A stretch of 64,000 nucleotides of DNA from Agelas oroides (GCA_949130485.1 OX422186.1:3141313-3205312); one strand, 5' to 3'; shown: positions 47,050 through 58,185, counted from the stretch's first letter. Notes: generated by a model not told the origin, from the sequence alone. Numbers and translations are program-made.

Positions 47050-47290
47050 TAGCATACCAGTCTGAAACATTCCATAATCGGCTAAAATGATGTATTTTCA
47101 GATGCTGTTTCCTGTTCCTTTTCTGAAGCAACTCTCGGCAAGATTTCTGCACTGTAGGAGAGCTGCAAGACCCTGCTGCTGCACACCTGATATTCTTCAC
47201 CGTAGCTGCCTTGGGCACTGAAGGGTGTTGCCGAAAATCGAGTGGGTCGCTCCCTCAATGATCGGACAGTGGATTTTCAATTTTTTTCGC
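47050..47290 (-). pseudogene. Diverged relative of the palindromic elements' peptide segment
   Basis: In one minus-strand frame: SATPFSAQGSY, then AEILPRVASEKEQETASENT and F. The elements at 5744 and 14279 read SAAPLSVQSSY, then AKISPKAASEKAQTTVSENT in the same spacing. The bases have diverged far more than the amino acids and no frame change has occurred between these words, suggesting the segment was once under protein-level constraint. Confidence 0.4.
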
Positions 47291-47299
47291 CCTGGACAC

Positions 47300-48890
47300 C
47301 CCCAGCTATGCAATAGGCCAACAATACTAGTATTAGCAATCTGGTTATCCAATGCAGTCATATCACAGAATGACTGTAGACCAAATTCAATGGAACTATG
47401 TGTGGGTATAAAATAAAAGTTCATCTAAATTTACTTCCTCACTTCTGTGTGTAATATCAGCTGCAGAAGAATTTGAATTAAAACGAGTGATTCCACACTG
47501 GTAGTACAGGATCTCATTATTACACAACAAAACCTTCACTTAATGTCAGTGGTGAAGTATTTAGACTAGATGTAAGAGGCATTGTAATTTCTGATAAAGT
47601 ACCTTAGCATCGTAAATACAGCATGAAGGTGGGACCTGCTACTTAGAGACATTTCAGGGCTATAGTGTACAACCTTGCAAGTGAAATAGATAAGTCTGCC
47701 AATGGAGGTCATTAACTATTGCTTGCATACAACTGGGACCACTTAAAGTGTATGTTATACAGAACAGTGGCTGTCTACTATGCTTGTGTTGCTCCAGTAT
47801 TCAAATGGCAGGACAGCTATAACTTGTCTGTTGTACAGTTTATGTCCACTACTGAGGGGTGTCCATCAGAGGAGGTTGGAAGCTAGTAAATATTGACACA
47901 CGCGATGTAGCAACTAGTGCTACATGAATGACCTACGTACCTGTACCGTTGGCATCTTCGGAAGGCTTCTTCAGAAGAAGCCTACATGTTTGTGTACCGT
48001 ACGTAACCATACAAACTGCCATAGAGGCCCATAGTTAAGATGAACTCAATTTACACAAACAGCTTTTGTTTGTTTGGGATGAAACTCGCTCAGCGGATAC
48101 TGCCAGGTGAGCTCTAGAAGATCTGGGGACAAGATCATCTGATTGTGTACTGATGGTTTCCTATTTACACGTACTTGGGATGGAGTCTTGCTTTTTCTAT
48201 GCTACAATGGTGATTGATGTTACATGAGGGGTTATAACCATATCCTAGCTAGGACAGCCTTTGTCGTTAAATGAAAGACTACCTATCAGCTTCCATGGTC
48301 TTGTGTGGGAGGCAACAGTGAATGATCATTACTTGGTGTGGTAATTGGCTCAGCAAGCACACTTGTCTGTTGCTTAGCAACCATAACAAAAATAAGGGTA
48401 GGTGAAGGTGAAAATGGCCTTTGCTTAGCAGTTAGAACTGTAGTGAAAAGAAAGTGGGGTGTGTCAATCAATGTGTTGGCTAACAACTAATAAGAGTTGC
48501 ATTCCCCAGATGAAACAGCATGAGCCCAAACAGTGTGGAGAATAAACTGTTACTGACTGTATGTACAAGTGATGTAAAGTATATTGTCAGTCACTAGGGG
48601 TGCGCTTATACTGAAGCAAACCACAACTCATTAGAACAAAAAGGTTCAATCTCATACAGTCACCATGATGCAACTGACCTCACGATTGCTAAGCAACACA
48701 CAAAACATGGTAAATGGCAATGTTGCACATCACTAGTAACTGTATATCAGCTATATACAAATCAGCCTTGTGAATACTTACATAAGTGACATAATGATGC
48801 CACTTGTGAATAGCTCTAAACCTGATCTGAATCTTTCTTATACATGGTATATATAGCTAACTACTTGTGAACCAACCAAACAGAACACTT
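47300..48890. other. No gene recognised; probable intron or upstream region
   Basis: Contains another copy of the 'agatgtaagaggcattgt' repeat (47535-47640), a short hairpin at 47964-47984 (aggcttcttcagaagaagcct) and a stretch (48380-48490) resembling 62815-62890. Confidence 0.45.
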
Positions 48891-48899
48891 CATACTCAC

Positions 48900-48983
48900 T
48901 TTAATGCTTGAAGCTCCTTGTACTCTTTCAGGGCTGCACCAAGACCAATGCAGCCTGCATTTCCAATCTTTTCTCCCCGAAGG
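48900..48983 (-). CDS. LRR exon of an NLR-like gene (84 bp)
   Basis: Flanked by CACAG and GTGAGT; encodes LRGEKIGNAGCIGLGAAL then KEYKELQALK. It is the most upstream LRR exon found on this strand. NACHT or other upstream exons are not in view, and the LINE begins about 390 bp further upstream. Confidence 0.7.
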
Positions 48984-49546
48984 CTGTGGAAAAAAAACAC
49001 AAAGTGTTCAGTTTCTTCCTACATAAGGCAACAGTCTACACTGGCACTTTCTGGTAATTATTCTCCACTACTGAAATCTTACTGATACAGTTAAACCACA
49101 TTAATATAGTCTGGGAAAAACACACAACACAAATGTAAAGCACTAGCGAGGAAAGAACAGCAGCTTACATGAGTGAGACCGGAGGACTCAAAAGTGTCGT
49201 ACAAAATTGATAAAGACCCCAATTTCCTTGGGAACCTCCAGTTCACCTCATGCAGCTAATAACTACAATAGCTGTCTAAAATGTAAAGCCGTCATCACCA
49301 AATTCTATATCAGCAGTAACTCAAATGATAAACACCACGACTTAGAAAGTGGAAAATCCAATTGGCTGTTTCTTCTTCTTCTTTATAACCTCCACTTAAG
49401 GAAAGTATCCCTGTTTGGGCAAATTTCTGCAGTCAATTGTGGGGGCCTAGTCCAAACGGAGAATCAGGGAGCTGCGGGCGCTCTTTAGTTGGGTCAGGAA
49501 ATCGACGTTTGAGTGGGTGTGTCTTTAATCCATTCCAGGCCTAGTA

Positions 49547-49589
49547 TAGTCTCGTGACCAGCCGGATTTTCCGGCTGGTCACGAGACTA
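49547..49589. mobile_element. 43-bp mini-MITE inserted in the LINE
   Basis: TAGTCTCGTGACCAGCCGG, a five-base centre, then the exact complement: a 43-bp hairpin. GGCCTAGTA flanks it on both sides (49538-49546 and 49590-49598), a perfect 9-bp target duplication. Removing the insert and one duplicate restores the LINE C-terminus (VVLGLEWIKDTPTQTSIS then stop). Its first ten bases equal the right terminus of the DUF6589/RecQ transposon. Confidence 0.8.
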
Positions 49590-50109
49590 GGCCTAGTACA
49601 ACCTCGGCGAATCGCAATGGGTCTGCTTCCAGGTCTGGGAGATGCGGTTTTATCGTTTTGGGGGTAGCACTTAGAAGGCGAGATCGGACAGGTGAGAGGG
49701 CCGGGCACTTGGCTATGAAGTGGAGGGGGTCTTCGGGCTCGGAGTGGCAGAGTTTGCAGGTAGGGTTATTAGGTTGGCTGCGATCTTCCCTCCATCGAAA
49801 GCGACTGGCATCTGCTTCTAGCCCATCGCACCCTACTAGAAGGTGGATCCGAAAGTTGCTCCTGCAGGTTGCGAGGGTGTCCTGGAGGGTGATGGTCCAG
49901 TGTGGGGCGGGTCTTCCAATCGGTAAATCACAGTCACCTAGGGGATATTCCTCGCATTGATCTAGCATGGTGATGTATGCTCGGATGTTCAGGAGCCATT
50001 TGATTGATCGTTTCCAGGTGTCTTTGTTGCGGGGTGTACTACGAAGCTGTTTGATAGAGGGGAGGCAGAGCTCGTCAAGGAGGTTCCCCCAGGTGACAGT
50101 GATTCCTTT

Positions 50110-50558
50110 CACTGCAAAAACAACTTGGTTAAAATAACCTAAGAGTGTTTACTCCAGTTTCAGGGATCATTGAACTGGTGGGTATTATACTATGAAGAGA
50201 ATTTTAAAATTATAAACACCATCCATCACCCACTCAAAATTCCATCAAGCTTCATTGAGTAGCGAAGAGCTAGCACAGACACTTGTCTGCTTCCTAATGC
50301 ACATGCATACCACTTCTTATGGTCCATCTGCTAGCTATTATCTGGTTCCATAACTATCCACCATCCCCCTCACAATTCCACAGCTATGCAGTATGTACCA
50401 CAGTCAAGTACTCTTTGCTTCTTTATGGAGCCTGATGGAATTGTGAGGGGATAGTGGATGGTAAAATGATAGTGAATTCTCTTCATATATAGTACTCACC
50501 AACCCTGAAACTGGAGTAACCACTCAGAGGTTATTTTAACTGAGTAGTTTTTGCAGTG
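50110..50558. mobile_element. 449-bp MITE nested in the LINE
   Basis: Ends CACTGCAAAAACAACTTGGT and CACTGCAAAAACTACTCAGT (reverse complement), with long imperfect arms (about 150 bases, e.g. agtgtttactccagtttcag). TT occurs on both sides; removing the element with one TT rejoins the LINE codons as SRA-KGITVTW in frame. It shares its end with the TA-flanked element at 36741-37200. Confidence 0.8.
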
Positions 50559-52230
50559 TTAGCTCTGGAGTTTATAACTTTGGCTTCAAGCAGCTGCTTG
50601 GGGAGGTCACTGGCTTGCATGTTGATGATGGAATTTATGAAAGCCAGCTGTCATTGGGAGATGTAGGATGAAATGGAATGGGAACCAATCAGGCTCTGGA
50701 GAGCTGCCGCTGGACATCTGAAAGGGAGGCCTTGGAGGTACGGAGGATCTTACAGTGGGTGCGTTCAAGAACGTTTAGTTCGGTACTGGTGAGTGACCAC
50801 AATTCTGAGCCATAGAGCATGATTGGGATGGATAAAGTCAAGTAGAGCTTGTACGATGTGATAGGGTGTAGACATCCAAACCTGGATCCTACAGCGTTAA
50901 GTGTGAAGAATGCACTTCTCCCTGCTGTGCTCCGCTCTGTGGTGGTGCGTGCGTGGTGGAGAAGGAGACTGATTGGAGGATCCCAAAATGGTGCACCTCA
51001 TCTGCTTCTTGCACTTTCTCACTCCCTAGGTGCCATTCCCGTATCTTGCTTGAGTCCGTGAACGGGGAGACTCTCCAAAGACCATGATGAATGACTTGCT
51101 TGCGTTTAGGTTGTACCGCCATTTCCCTGCATAGGAGTGTACGATGTTTAGCATGGCTTGGAGCTCTTGAGGAGATTCTGCAATTAAGGCAAGGTCGTCA
51201 GCGTACATAGGTGCTCCGATGTAAATGGAATTCACTCTCACTCCAAGTCCTGAGGTGGAGAGGAGGTCGAGGAGCTCGTCAACGAAGATGGAGTAGAGAA
51301 GAGGTGAGAGGATGGCACCCTGTCTGACACCTTGGTGAATGGGGAAGCTGGCAGAGGTGGCGTTGTTCCAGGCAACGGAGCAGGAAGAGTTCTTGTACCA
51401 TGTATAGAGTAGATGCCATATGCGCATGGGGAGTCCCTTGTTGTGAAGCTTAACAAAGAGACCTTCATGCCACACAGTATCAAAGGCTTTCCTGGCATCT
51501 AGAAAGGCAACATATGCCTTCTTGTTTCGTTCTCTTGTGTGTTGGATGGCCTCTTGTAATTGTAAAATGTAGGTGGTGTGAAGACAGCTGTATCCAGACC
51601 TGAAGCCACCTTGCAGTGGATTTAGTGATATATCTGGTGAGATGATATTGATGAGCACCTTCTCAAGGACCTAGCTTACTGATGGATGACAGCAGAGATA
51701 TGTCTCTGTAGTTGGATGGATCATGTAGGTCCCTGTCATGGCCTTTGGGGATGGGTATTACATGGCCGTGCAAGAAGGATGCAGGGATGTGTCCAGCGGC
51801 AAGTATGGCATTAAAGGTGTTGGTCAAATGTATAATGAGGGAGGGCCTTCCAAAATGCAGGTCCTCAGCCTCGACCTCATCTGGGCCAGGTGCTTTGTTG
51901 GAGGCAAGTGTTTCAACGGCCCTGGCTACTTCACCTGGAGATACTGTGATGTCTTCACCAGGTGGGATGGTGAGTAGGTGTTGAAATTCCTCAGTGATGG
52001 TGGGGTGGAAGGTGTCATCAAAGGAGGAGGATGGAGTTGGGGAAGCAAGATCTTGGAAGTGAGTTTTCCAGCCGTCCATGACCTCAGGGCCTTCATAGGT
52101 CTTTCCTCTAGAGACTAGTTGAGTGGTGGGGACCATTTGGTGGCCATTCTTCTGTCGGATGGTACGAAAACGTTTCCAGGGGTCAGTGTTGTGAAGGTCT
52201 AGAGAAGCAAAGAAGTTCTCACGTTCTTCC

Positions 52231-52666
52231 CTTTTTTAATTTTAAAAAATTTTTTAATTTTATTTATACGAGTTTTGTACACACCAGGAGTGTATACAAG
52301 GGTGAAGCCACCTAGCCATGTGGCTAATATAAAGCAAAACAAAGAGTGAGAATACAGAAACAAGACAAACGAAGAATAATGTGCAAGCACCAACAGAGAT
52401 ACCAATTGAACAGTTACAGAAAATTAGAGAAATTTAGCCTCTTCTTGAAAGAGCACAAACTAGGGGCACAAACAATGTCCATAGGTAGACGATTCCACAA
52501 TGGTACAACACTAACTGAAAAAGAGGATAGGTGAGCAGTCGAACGGCAAGTAGGGTGGTACAGGGGAAGAGAGTGATTATGCCTGAGGTGTGGAAATGGA
52601 TGGGGGGTGAAAAAGCATGGTGGAAGTATCAAGTAGCCTTTCAAAATGCGGTTACACAACAACAGT
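52231..52666 (-). mobile_element. Second LINE fragment (3' end) inside the first LINE
   Basis: The minus strand encodes VSVVPLWNRLPMDIV then CAPSLCSFKKRL, the typical C-terminus of a different LINE reverse-transcriptase protein, followed by a 3' region ending in an A-rich tail (T-rich on the plus strand, 52231-52262). Rejoining the outer LINE across it gives RQSREERENFFASL in frame. Confidence 0.65.
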
Positions 52667-53249
52667 TTCTGCTTTGTCTTAGAAGAGAGCGGAATCTTCC
52701 CTTAGAGGATTTGTAATGATTGCGCACAGGATGGTCTGAGTTCCTGGGTTTGCCAGCAGCCCTCCACACTTTATAAGCCCGTTGGGAAGCTGGTTGTGCC
52801 TGGCAAAGTTCGTCATTCCAACCCTGCTTTTTGTGAGGGGAGTACTTTTTAAGTGGGATGGAGTTGTAAGCTGTCTGCAGCATCAGTGTTGTTAGGGTGG
52901 TGAGATGCTGATCGATAAGTGTTGGGTTTTTCAGACACTCTTCCAGGGTTGGGCACTTTATTTGGCTGAGTTGTACTGTGTAGAGAGCTTCTATCTCCAT
53001 AGATGAGAGTTTGTCCCAGTTTGGCTTAGAATGTGTCTGGTTCTGTGGCTCTACAGGGCTGGGTACTGCATATGCAAAGCTCCATCTGTGCCAGGATTGG
53101 AAGATGGTCCAAGGTGTTAATAGGGTCTTCTTCAGCCACTACACACTTGGAGATGGTTGACATGACCACACCAGGTCACGTAGTCAGGAGAACATAAAGC
53201 CAGCTGATTGGTCCTAGACATGCCCTCCATAGACATTTATAACAAAGAA

Positions 53250-53600
53250 GCTACAGTCTGCTCTCAACAAAAATGAGAGTTCTATGCAGCATTGTTCATG
53301 AAAAAAGTACTGAATAGCAGCAACTATGTGCATGTATTTTGAAGAGGGTATGGTTGCATTGCTGCATGAATCGACTCAACATCAATTCTTACTCACTCTT
53401 TGTATACTTTCATGAATCTTTTACTCAATGCACCAAGCACACCACAACACAGCTACTTCTTCACTACATGCAGTACTAGAAACATATTCATTAGCACCAT
53501 CATTGTTCCAATAGTGCTGTTGCATGTCCAAGCCATGTAAAATCTTATACATGCCATACACATTGTCAGGAACATTTTTAACTCTCGGCGCACATGCGCG
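53250..53600. other. No gene recognised
   Basis: Flank of the LINE. A possible LRR-like exon was looked for near 53395 but no 84-base frame is present. Confidence 0.4.
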
Positions 53601-53620
53601 AGAGGGTTACAGTAGTTGTG

Positions 53621-53654
53621 CTGTGTGTCTGTGTGTGTGTGTGTGTGTGTGTGC
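53621..53654. repeat. (TG)n microsatellite
   Basis: About 15 TG dinucleotides with one interruption near the start. Confidence 0.9.
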
Positions 53655-53937
53655 GTCCCCGTTTTCTCTATTCTGCCTTCTCGCACTTTTAGGCGTCCAA
53701 CGAGAGGTATCAGCGGCTACAGTGCGGGAAATGCAGTAAAATTAAAAAGCCGTTTTCTCTAAAACTGCTTAGTTCAAAAGTTAGAAGTGTTATAAACTTA
53801 CCGCAACTAAGTCAGCCATTTTCTTCACGTGCAATTTTTCCGTATACCTCTCCGTAACACGTACGTAACGGTAAATGTGTGATCACGTGAGTTGGAGCAC
53901 GCGGTATTGTGGTTTTTTCCGTCAAACTTAGACGTTT

Positions 53938-54444
53938 GTGACTGTCTTTTATGAGAGGTTCAGAAAGGTATGCCCACAGTGTAATACCGTAGTGCATGCA
54001 ACGAAGTGCAATAGGTCTATGCGTCTGAGAAAGGTATGCCCACAGTGTAATACCGTAGTGCACATGAAGAGGTCAGTTTGTGACTGTTGCCATGCCTTCG
54101 CATCGAAGAAAAGGAAATCACAGTGTACTACTGTTGGGGAGCCTGAGAACGCAATGAAATATAGTAAAGCCTTACTGTCTGAGGAAGAGTTATTAGTGAC
54201 GAAAGAGAGAGACAAAGTCCGCAAAGCGAGTAAGAGAGCTTCTAAAACACGTGAGCAGGCTTTGCACAGGCAAGAACAGAACCGAACACATCTAGCTTGC
54301 GCCGAGGGTTCTGCACTTCAGTGTTGTTCATTGATGTTGTTAACAGGTGGCACAATTTCAGAACTAGTACAGATGCAACTGATAGATTACCTTACTCAAA
54401 CAGTTCGTGCTATATTTATTGTTTTTACAAAGCTCAAGGAGTAA
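53938..54444 (+). CDS. Short Cys-rich/repeat protein fragment (KVCPQCNTVVH)
   Basis: The frame has two tandem copies of a 21-codon DNA repeat encoding RKVCPQCNTVVH, then MKRSVCDCCHAF and KKRK, giving a zinc-ribbon-like CxxC...CDCC arrangement. It is followed by a basic helical segment (KERDKVRKASKRASKTREQA, then LHRQEQNRTHLA). The combination resembles the N-terminal part of long 'SETPEQTLHRQ' repeat proteins I associate with sponges and cnidarians. The expected long repeat array and any helicase or DUF6570 part are missing. No in-frame ATG precedes the first Cys pair, so it is probably an exon or relic. Confidence 0.45.
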   Translation: MTVFYERFRKVCPQCNTVVHATKCNRSMRLRKVCPQCNTVVHMKRSVCDCCHAFASKKRKSQCTTVGEPENAMKYSKALLSEEELLVTKERDKVRKASKRASKTREQALHRQEQNRTHLACAEGSALQCCSLMLLTGGTISELVQMQLIDYLTQTVRAIFIVFTKLKE

Positions 54445-54449
54445 AATAA

Positions 54450-55960
54450 GAGCATTACTGTGGTAGAAGCTATGTACATCTACTACGTACGTTGACTTGA
54501 AATGAGTCACATGTCAATAGTTAATAGATAGTCTATGTGGTGATGTGTACTAGCATAAATTTTCCCTGTAAAATACTTGTGAATCACTTTTTCAGTGGTT
54601 AGAATGTGTAATTATTGCCGTTCAGCACATATACCTCACTGTTGTGTCAGACCTTTTCATAGATTATCAACAAAGATGCAAAGCAAGCATGATCTATTGC
54701 TACTTGGAACAATCTTTAAGCCCAAACAGTGGGAACTATTTGAACAAATGTGAAAATGTTCTCCTGTGAATGACCACTGTATGAGAATACTGTGTCACAA
54801 CACACATAAGGCTGCTAAACTCGTCATCAGGGACACCAGTGAAAGATTACACAACATCACAGCTACTTGCGTAGGCACCAACTAGCATCACTGACATACT
54901 AAAACTAGCTGTTTGCTGTGCAGACTGCCTTGAATATTTTATCTGAATTATGATCCAACACTAGCTTTACAAACATTATATAAATGTAGTACAGTGGTCA
55001 TGTTTGTGCAAGCAGTGGATACCAGGACACTTCCCCTGTACTATATATGTAACCTGCAAACAAGGCCATTTAAGGTAGAGTTTCAAACTGTGGAGTAATA
55101 CAAGCCTCAAGAAGGTAGTATTGGAATTAGAATTTCTTCAAACTGAGCTTGAGAGGAATGCCAGGTACCCTATATTTCTGGACATGATCACATTTGAGAG
55201 ACACCTTCTAGACACAGGATAGTCATTGAACAAGCTTTTACGTAAATGACGAACTTTATTAATCACTAATACATAAAAGTGCTCATCAGCATCTTAAACA
55301 ACAAAACTGCATCTGAATGCAATGACCATACACATGTATAGCAATGAAGCTGAACGGATTAGCTTACTTAATTTCTATCTTCACACTGTCTAGTGAATCG
55401 CTCTTCAAAGCTGCATCCACGTTCTTCTCTCTTTTAAACCTTGGAGCAGTTGTAAAATAGATACAGAAAAGTTATGCAGCTAAACACACATTAGTTCTAG
55501 GGTCTGAACGTATTACGTTCCTTTCTGAAGAGCTACCATCACTTTTACATTTGCTACTAGATTCCCTGCCCACTTCAACTTACTGCAGTCTTGAAAAGCC
55601 ACTTCTGTGTAGTACTACACCCAGCCCAGGTAAATGCATAGAACCATCTGGTTGAGTGACTTCACACATCCTACACAAGTGAATAGAGGCGGTAACTGTA
55701 ATGAGATCTTAGACTTGTCCTTAGACTTGTCCTTATTAGACTTGAAATGTTAGTAGTACTATCTGTCAGTTGTACTAGTTGTCAGTTGCTTGTTGGGGCG
55801 AACCTGAACGAGCCCCACACTAGTGGGACTGCATTGCCGAAGTGTGTTTTTAACGTACGTGCTTGGTTGCTTTCAGCCACTTATCGGAAATGAATGGAAA
55901 GGAAGGTTACATGTGCATTTCAATTTTGTCCACGTGTACTTTAATTTGAAATCTGAATGT
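54450..55960. other. No gene recognised
   Basis: AT-rich; no coding pattern or clear repeat. Confidence 0.45.
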
Positions 55961-55971
55961 AAGTTCACATA

Positions 55972-56367
55972 ATGGACTCCTCACTACCTAACTCAACGCC
56001 GATGGATCTACTGAGTGCGAGAGAGAGATTGTGCCAGGAGCGAGAGGAAAGGGCTACCGCCAGACTGCACCATCGGCGCCAAAGAGATCGGGAGTGATGG
56101 CGATCAGAGCAGGCCAAGGTAAGACATGCCTGGGTAGATAGACAATGCGTACGCGACCACGAATGCAGAACAGTGGAGCAGCCTGAGGCTAGGCAGGGCA
56201 GGCTAGATAGGGAACGTGAGAGCATCCACGAGTGCAGAGCAGCAGAGCACCCTGAGGCTAGGCGGACCAGGCTAGATAGACAGTGCGTGCGCAATGACAA
56301 ATGCAGAGCAGGAGAACATCCCGAGGCTAGGCAACTAAGGCTAGAAAGACGACACCCTGAGAGCTGA
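55972..56367 (+). pseudogene. Arg-rich repeat protein relic (AAEHPEARxxRLDRQ)
   Basis: From an ATG at 55972 the frame reads MDLLSARERLCQEREERATA, reaches a TGA at 56095-56097, then continues open to 56367 with three to four copies of a roughly 20-residue unit (CRAAEHPEARRTRLDRQ). Such arrays form the N-termini of Helitron-associated proteins in many invertebrates (memory-based). No Rep/helicase sequence follows, so this is a truncated relic. Confidence 0.5.
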
Positions 56368-56399
56368 ATGTGGTTGAAGCTGTGATCAGTGGATCATTC

Positions 56400-57225
56400 C
56401 TGGCCGTTTGAAGCTCCTTGCTAAGAGCATGTGGCTAACAGAACGTAAGGTTGAAGACACTAGGCTTTGCTCAATGGAACGCACCAGCTTCCCTGCTTAA
56501 GCTTCATCAGCATGTCATGACCCCACCACAATGCCAATACTGCAGCCAGTTCGTAGCCCTTCCCTCTCTCCGCACCTCCACTACCAGATGAACTACAGGC
56601 TGGACGATATCTCTGCTGGGTCTACTGCTGCATCCCTTCCTGGTTATACTACTGGTTGACTACATAATATATATGCAACAAGTGCATACTTACATGATAT
56701 CCATTGCCTGTTCAGACTGGTTGTGTTAAGCAAATAATGAAAGCTCAACAGCCACTAAGCAGCCACCTCCACCAGTTGGGAGGTACATGTATAACTCTGC
56801 TTGAACTACTGTCCTACCACCCCAACACATGTATTGTTCCTTACCAAAGAACAGATAAACACTTCAAAGACCTGGAATGATGCTGAAGAACAGAACGGAC
56901 TCTCTTTAATGTTGTAGAAATGTGCCAGTTTTCATTTAGGTTTTTTCCCACGAGCTTTTTTCTCTCCGAAAGGGTTTTTGCTCTGGGTTTTTTTCCCTTG
57001 ATTCATGTCCAGCCGGCATGAATCTAAATCAAACCTTTATCTTGGCTCCTGCCACTGTTGTGCATTTGTGTATAAATAGCACGTATTTTCATTTGCACAC
57101 ATTTGACATTTAAAGCAAAGCAAAAACACTTTTAAAGCCCCCTGTGAATGGTAAATGGATGCATAAATGTCCAGGACTGCCACGGACTTTCCTAGCTGTC
57201 CTAGATATACAGAAATGTAGTGTAC
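56400..57225. other. No gene recognised
   Basis: Between the Arg-rich relic and the minisatellite; no frame with a known domain. Confidence 0.45.
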
Positions 57226-57229
57226 TGCT

Positions 57230-58185
57230 TCTGAATATCCCGGAACGTCCTAACTTGTCCTACCTAGAACAATGCCTAAAGTCCCAGGTCTCAAATTTCC
57301 CCTCAGGTCCCGAGATATCCTGGTATGTCCTGAATTGTCCATCCTAAGACGATGGCCAAGTCCCAGGTCTCAAATATCCCTTCACATCCCAGGATATCCC
57401 AGGATGTCCTGAATTGTCCATCCTAAGGCGATGGCCAAGTCCCAGGTCTCAAATGTCCCTTCACATCCCGGGATATCCCAGGATGTCCTGAATTGTCCAA
57501 CAAGTCCCAGGTCTCAAATGTCCCCTCAGGTCCCGGGATATCCCAGGATGTCCTGAATTGTCCATCCTAAGACGATGGCCAAGTCCCAGGTCTCAAATAT
57601 CCCTTCACATCCCGGGATATCCCAGGATGTCCGGAATTGTCCATCCTAAGGCGATGGCCAAGTCCCAGGTCTCAAATGTCCCTTCACATCCCGGGATATC
57701 CCAGGATGTCCCGAATTGTCCAACCTAAGACAATGCCCAAAGTCCCAGGTCTCAAATGTCCCTTCACATCCCGGGATATCCCAGGATGTCCCGAATTGTC
57801 CAACCTAAGACAATGCCCAAAGTCCCAGGTCTCAAATGTCCCTTCACATCCCGGGATATCCCAGGATGTCCCGAATTGTCCAACCTAAGACAATGCCCAA
57901 AGTCCCAGGTCTCAAATGTCCCCTCAGGTCCCGCGAGGTCCCAGGATATCCCAGGATGTCCTGAATTGTCCATCCTAAGGCGATGGCCAAGTCCCAGGTC
58001 TCAAATGTCCCTTCAGGTCCCGGGATATCCCAGGATGTCCTGAATTGTCCATCCTAAGACGATGGCCAAGTCCCAGGTCTCAAATGTCCCTTCACATCCC
58101 GGGATATCCCAGGATGTCCTGAATTGTCCATCCTAAGACGATGGCCAAGTCCCAGGTCTCAAATGTCCCTTCAGGTCCTGGAATG
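57230..58185. repeat. 79-bp minisatellite, about 12 copies
   Basis: Unit: gatgtcctgaattgtcc, then atcctaagacgatggccaag, then tcccaggtctcaaatgtccc, then ttcacatcccgggatatcccag. Spacing between successive 'gatgtcc' words is mostly 79 bases, with one 66-base copy. Because 79 is not a multiple of three, the open frames over it rotate through all phases and are not genes. Copies differ at a few sites (a/g in 'caaatatccc', 'ttcacatccc' versus 'ctcaggtccc'). Confidence 0.9.

Larger units (their letters stand above)
49582..53000 (-). pseudogene. LINE reverse transcriptase ORF (interrupted)
   Basis: Pieces 53000-52667, 52230-51663, 51658-51026 and 50996-49590 together code for the LINE polyprotein downstream of the endonuclease. 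All core reverse-transcriptase motifs including YADD are intact, so the damage (nested insertions plus frame changes near 51660 and 51020) is recent relative to sequence decay. Inactive as it stands. Confidence 0.75.
49369..53200 (-). mobile_element. CR1/L2-like LINE, 5' truncated, with nested insertions
   Basis: Minus-strand retrotransposon. From 5' to 3': the end of the endonuclease domain (LDHLPI, about 53105-53130); a linker (53000-52680); reverse transcriptase (52136-51026) with KAPGPDEVEAEDL, FLDARKAFDTVWHEGL, GVRQGAILSPLLYSIFVDEL and the catalytic YADD; then a C-terminal domain (50112 onward) with a CKLC...H...C knuckle. The 3' end has a short (GAA)n tail at about 49372-49383, as in L2/CR1 types. 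Most of the endonuclease is missing. Three later insertions break it (49547-49589, 50110-50558, about 52231-52666); removing each keeps the frame. A frame change lies near 51660. Confidence 0.8.

Noticed and set aside
49658-49960. Plus-strand frame opposite the LINE C-terminus
   Set aside because: Antisense shadow of the LINE coding sequence.
53395-53480. A possible seventh LRR exon
   Set aside because: A CTCAC-like donor is present, but there is no 84-base frame with LRR residues and no matching acceptor.
57637-58043. Pro-rich repeat 'proteins' over the minisatellite
   Set aside because: The unit length of 79 is not a multiple of three, so frames rotate through all phases; this is a by-product of the tandem repeat.
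57230-58185. A CRISPR-like array
   Set aside because: Units are contiguous without unique spacers and the genome is eukaryotic.
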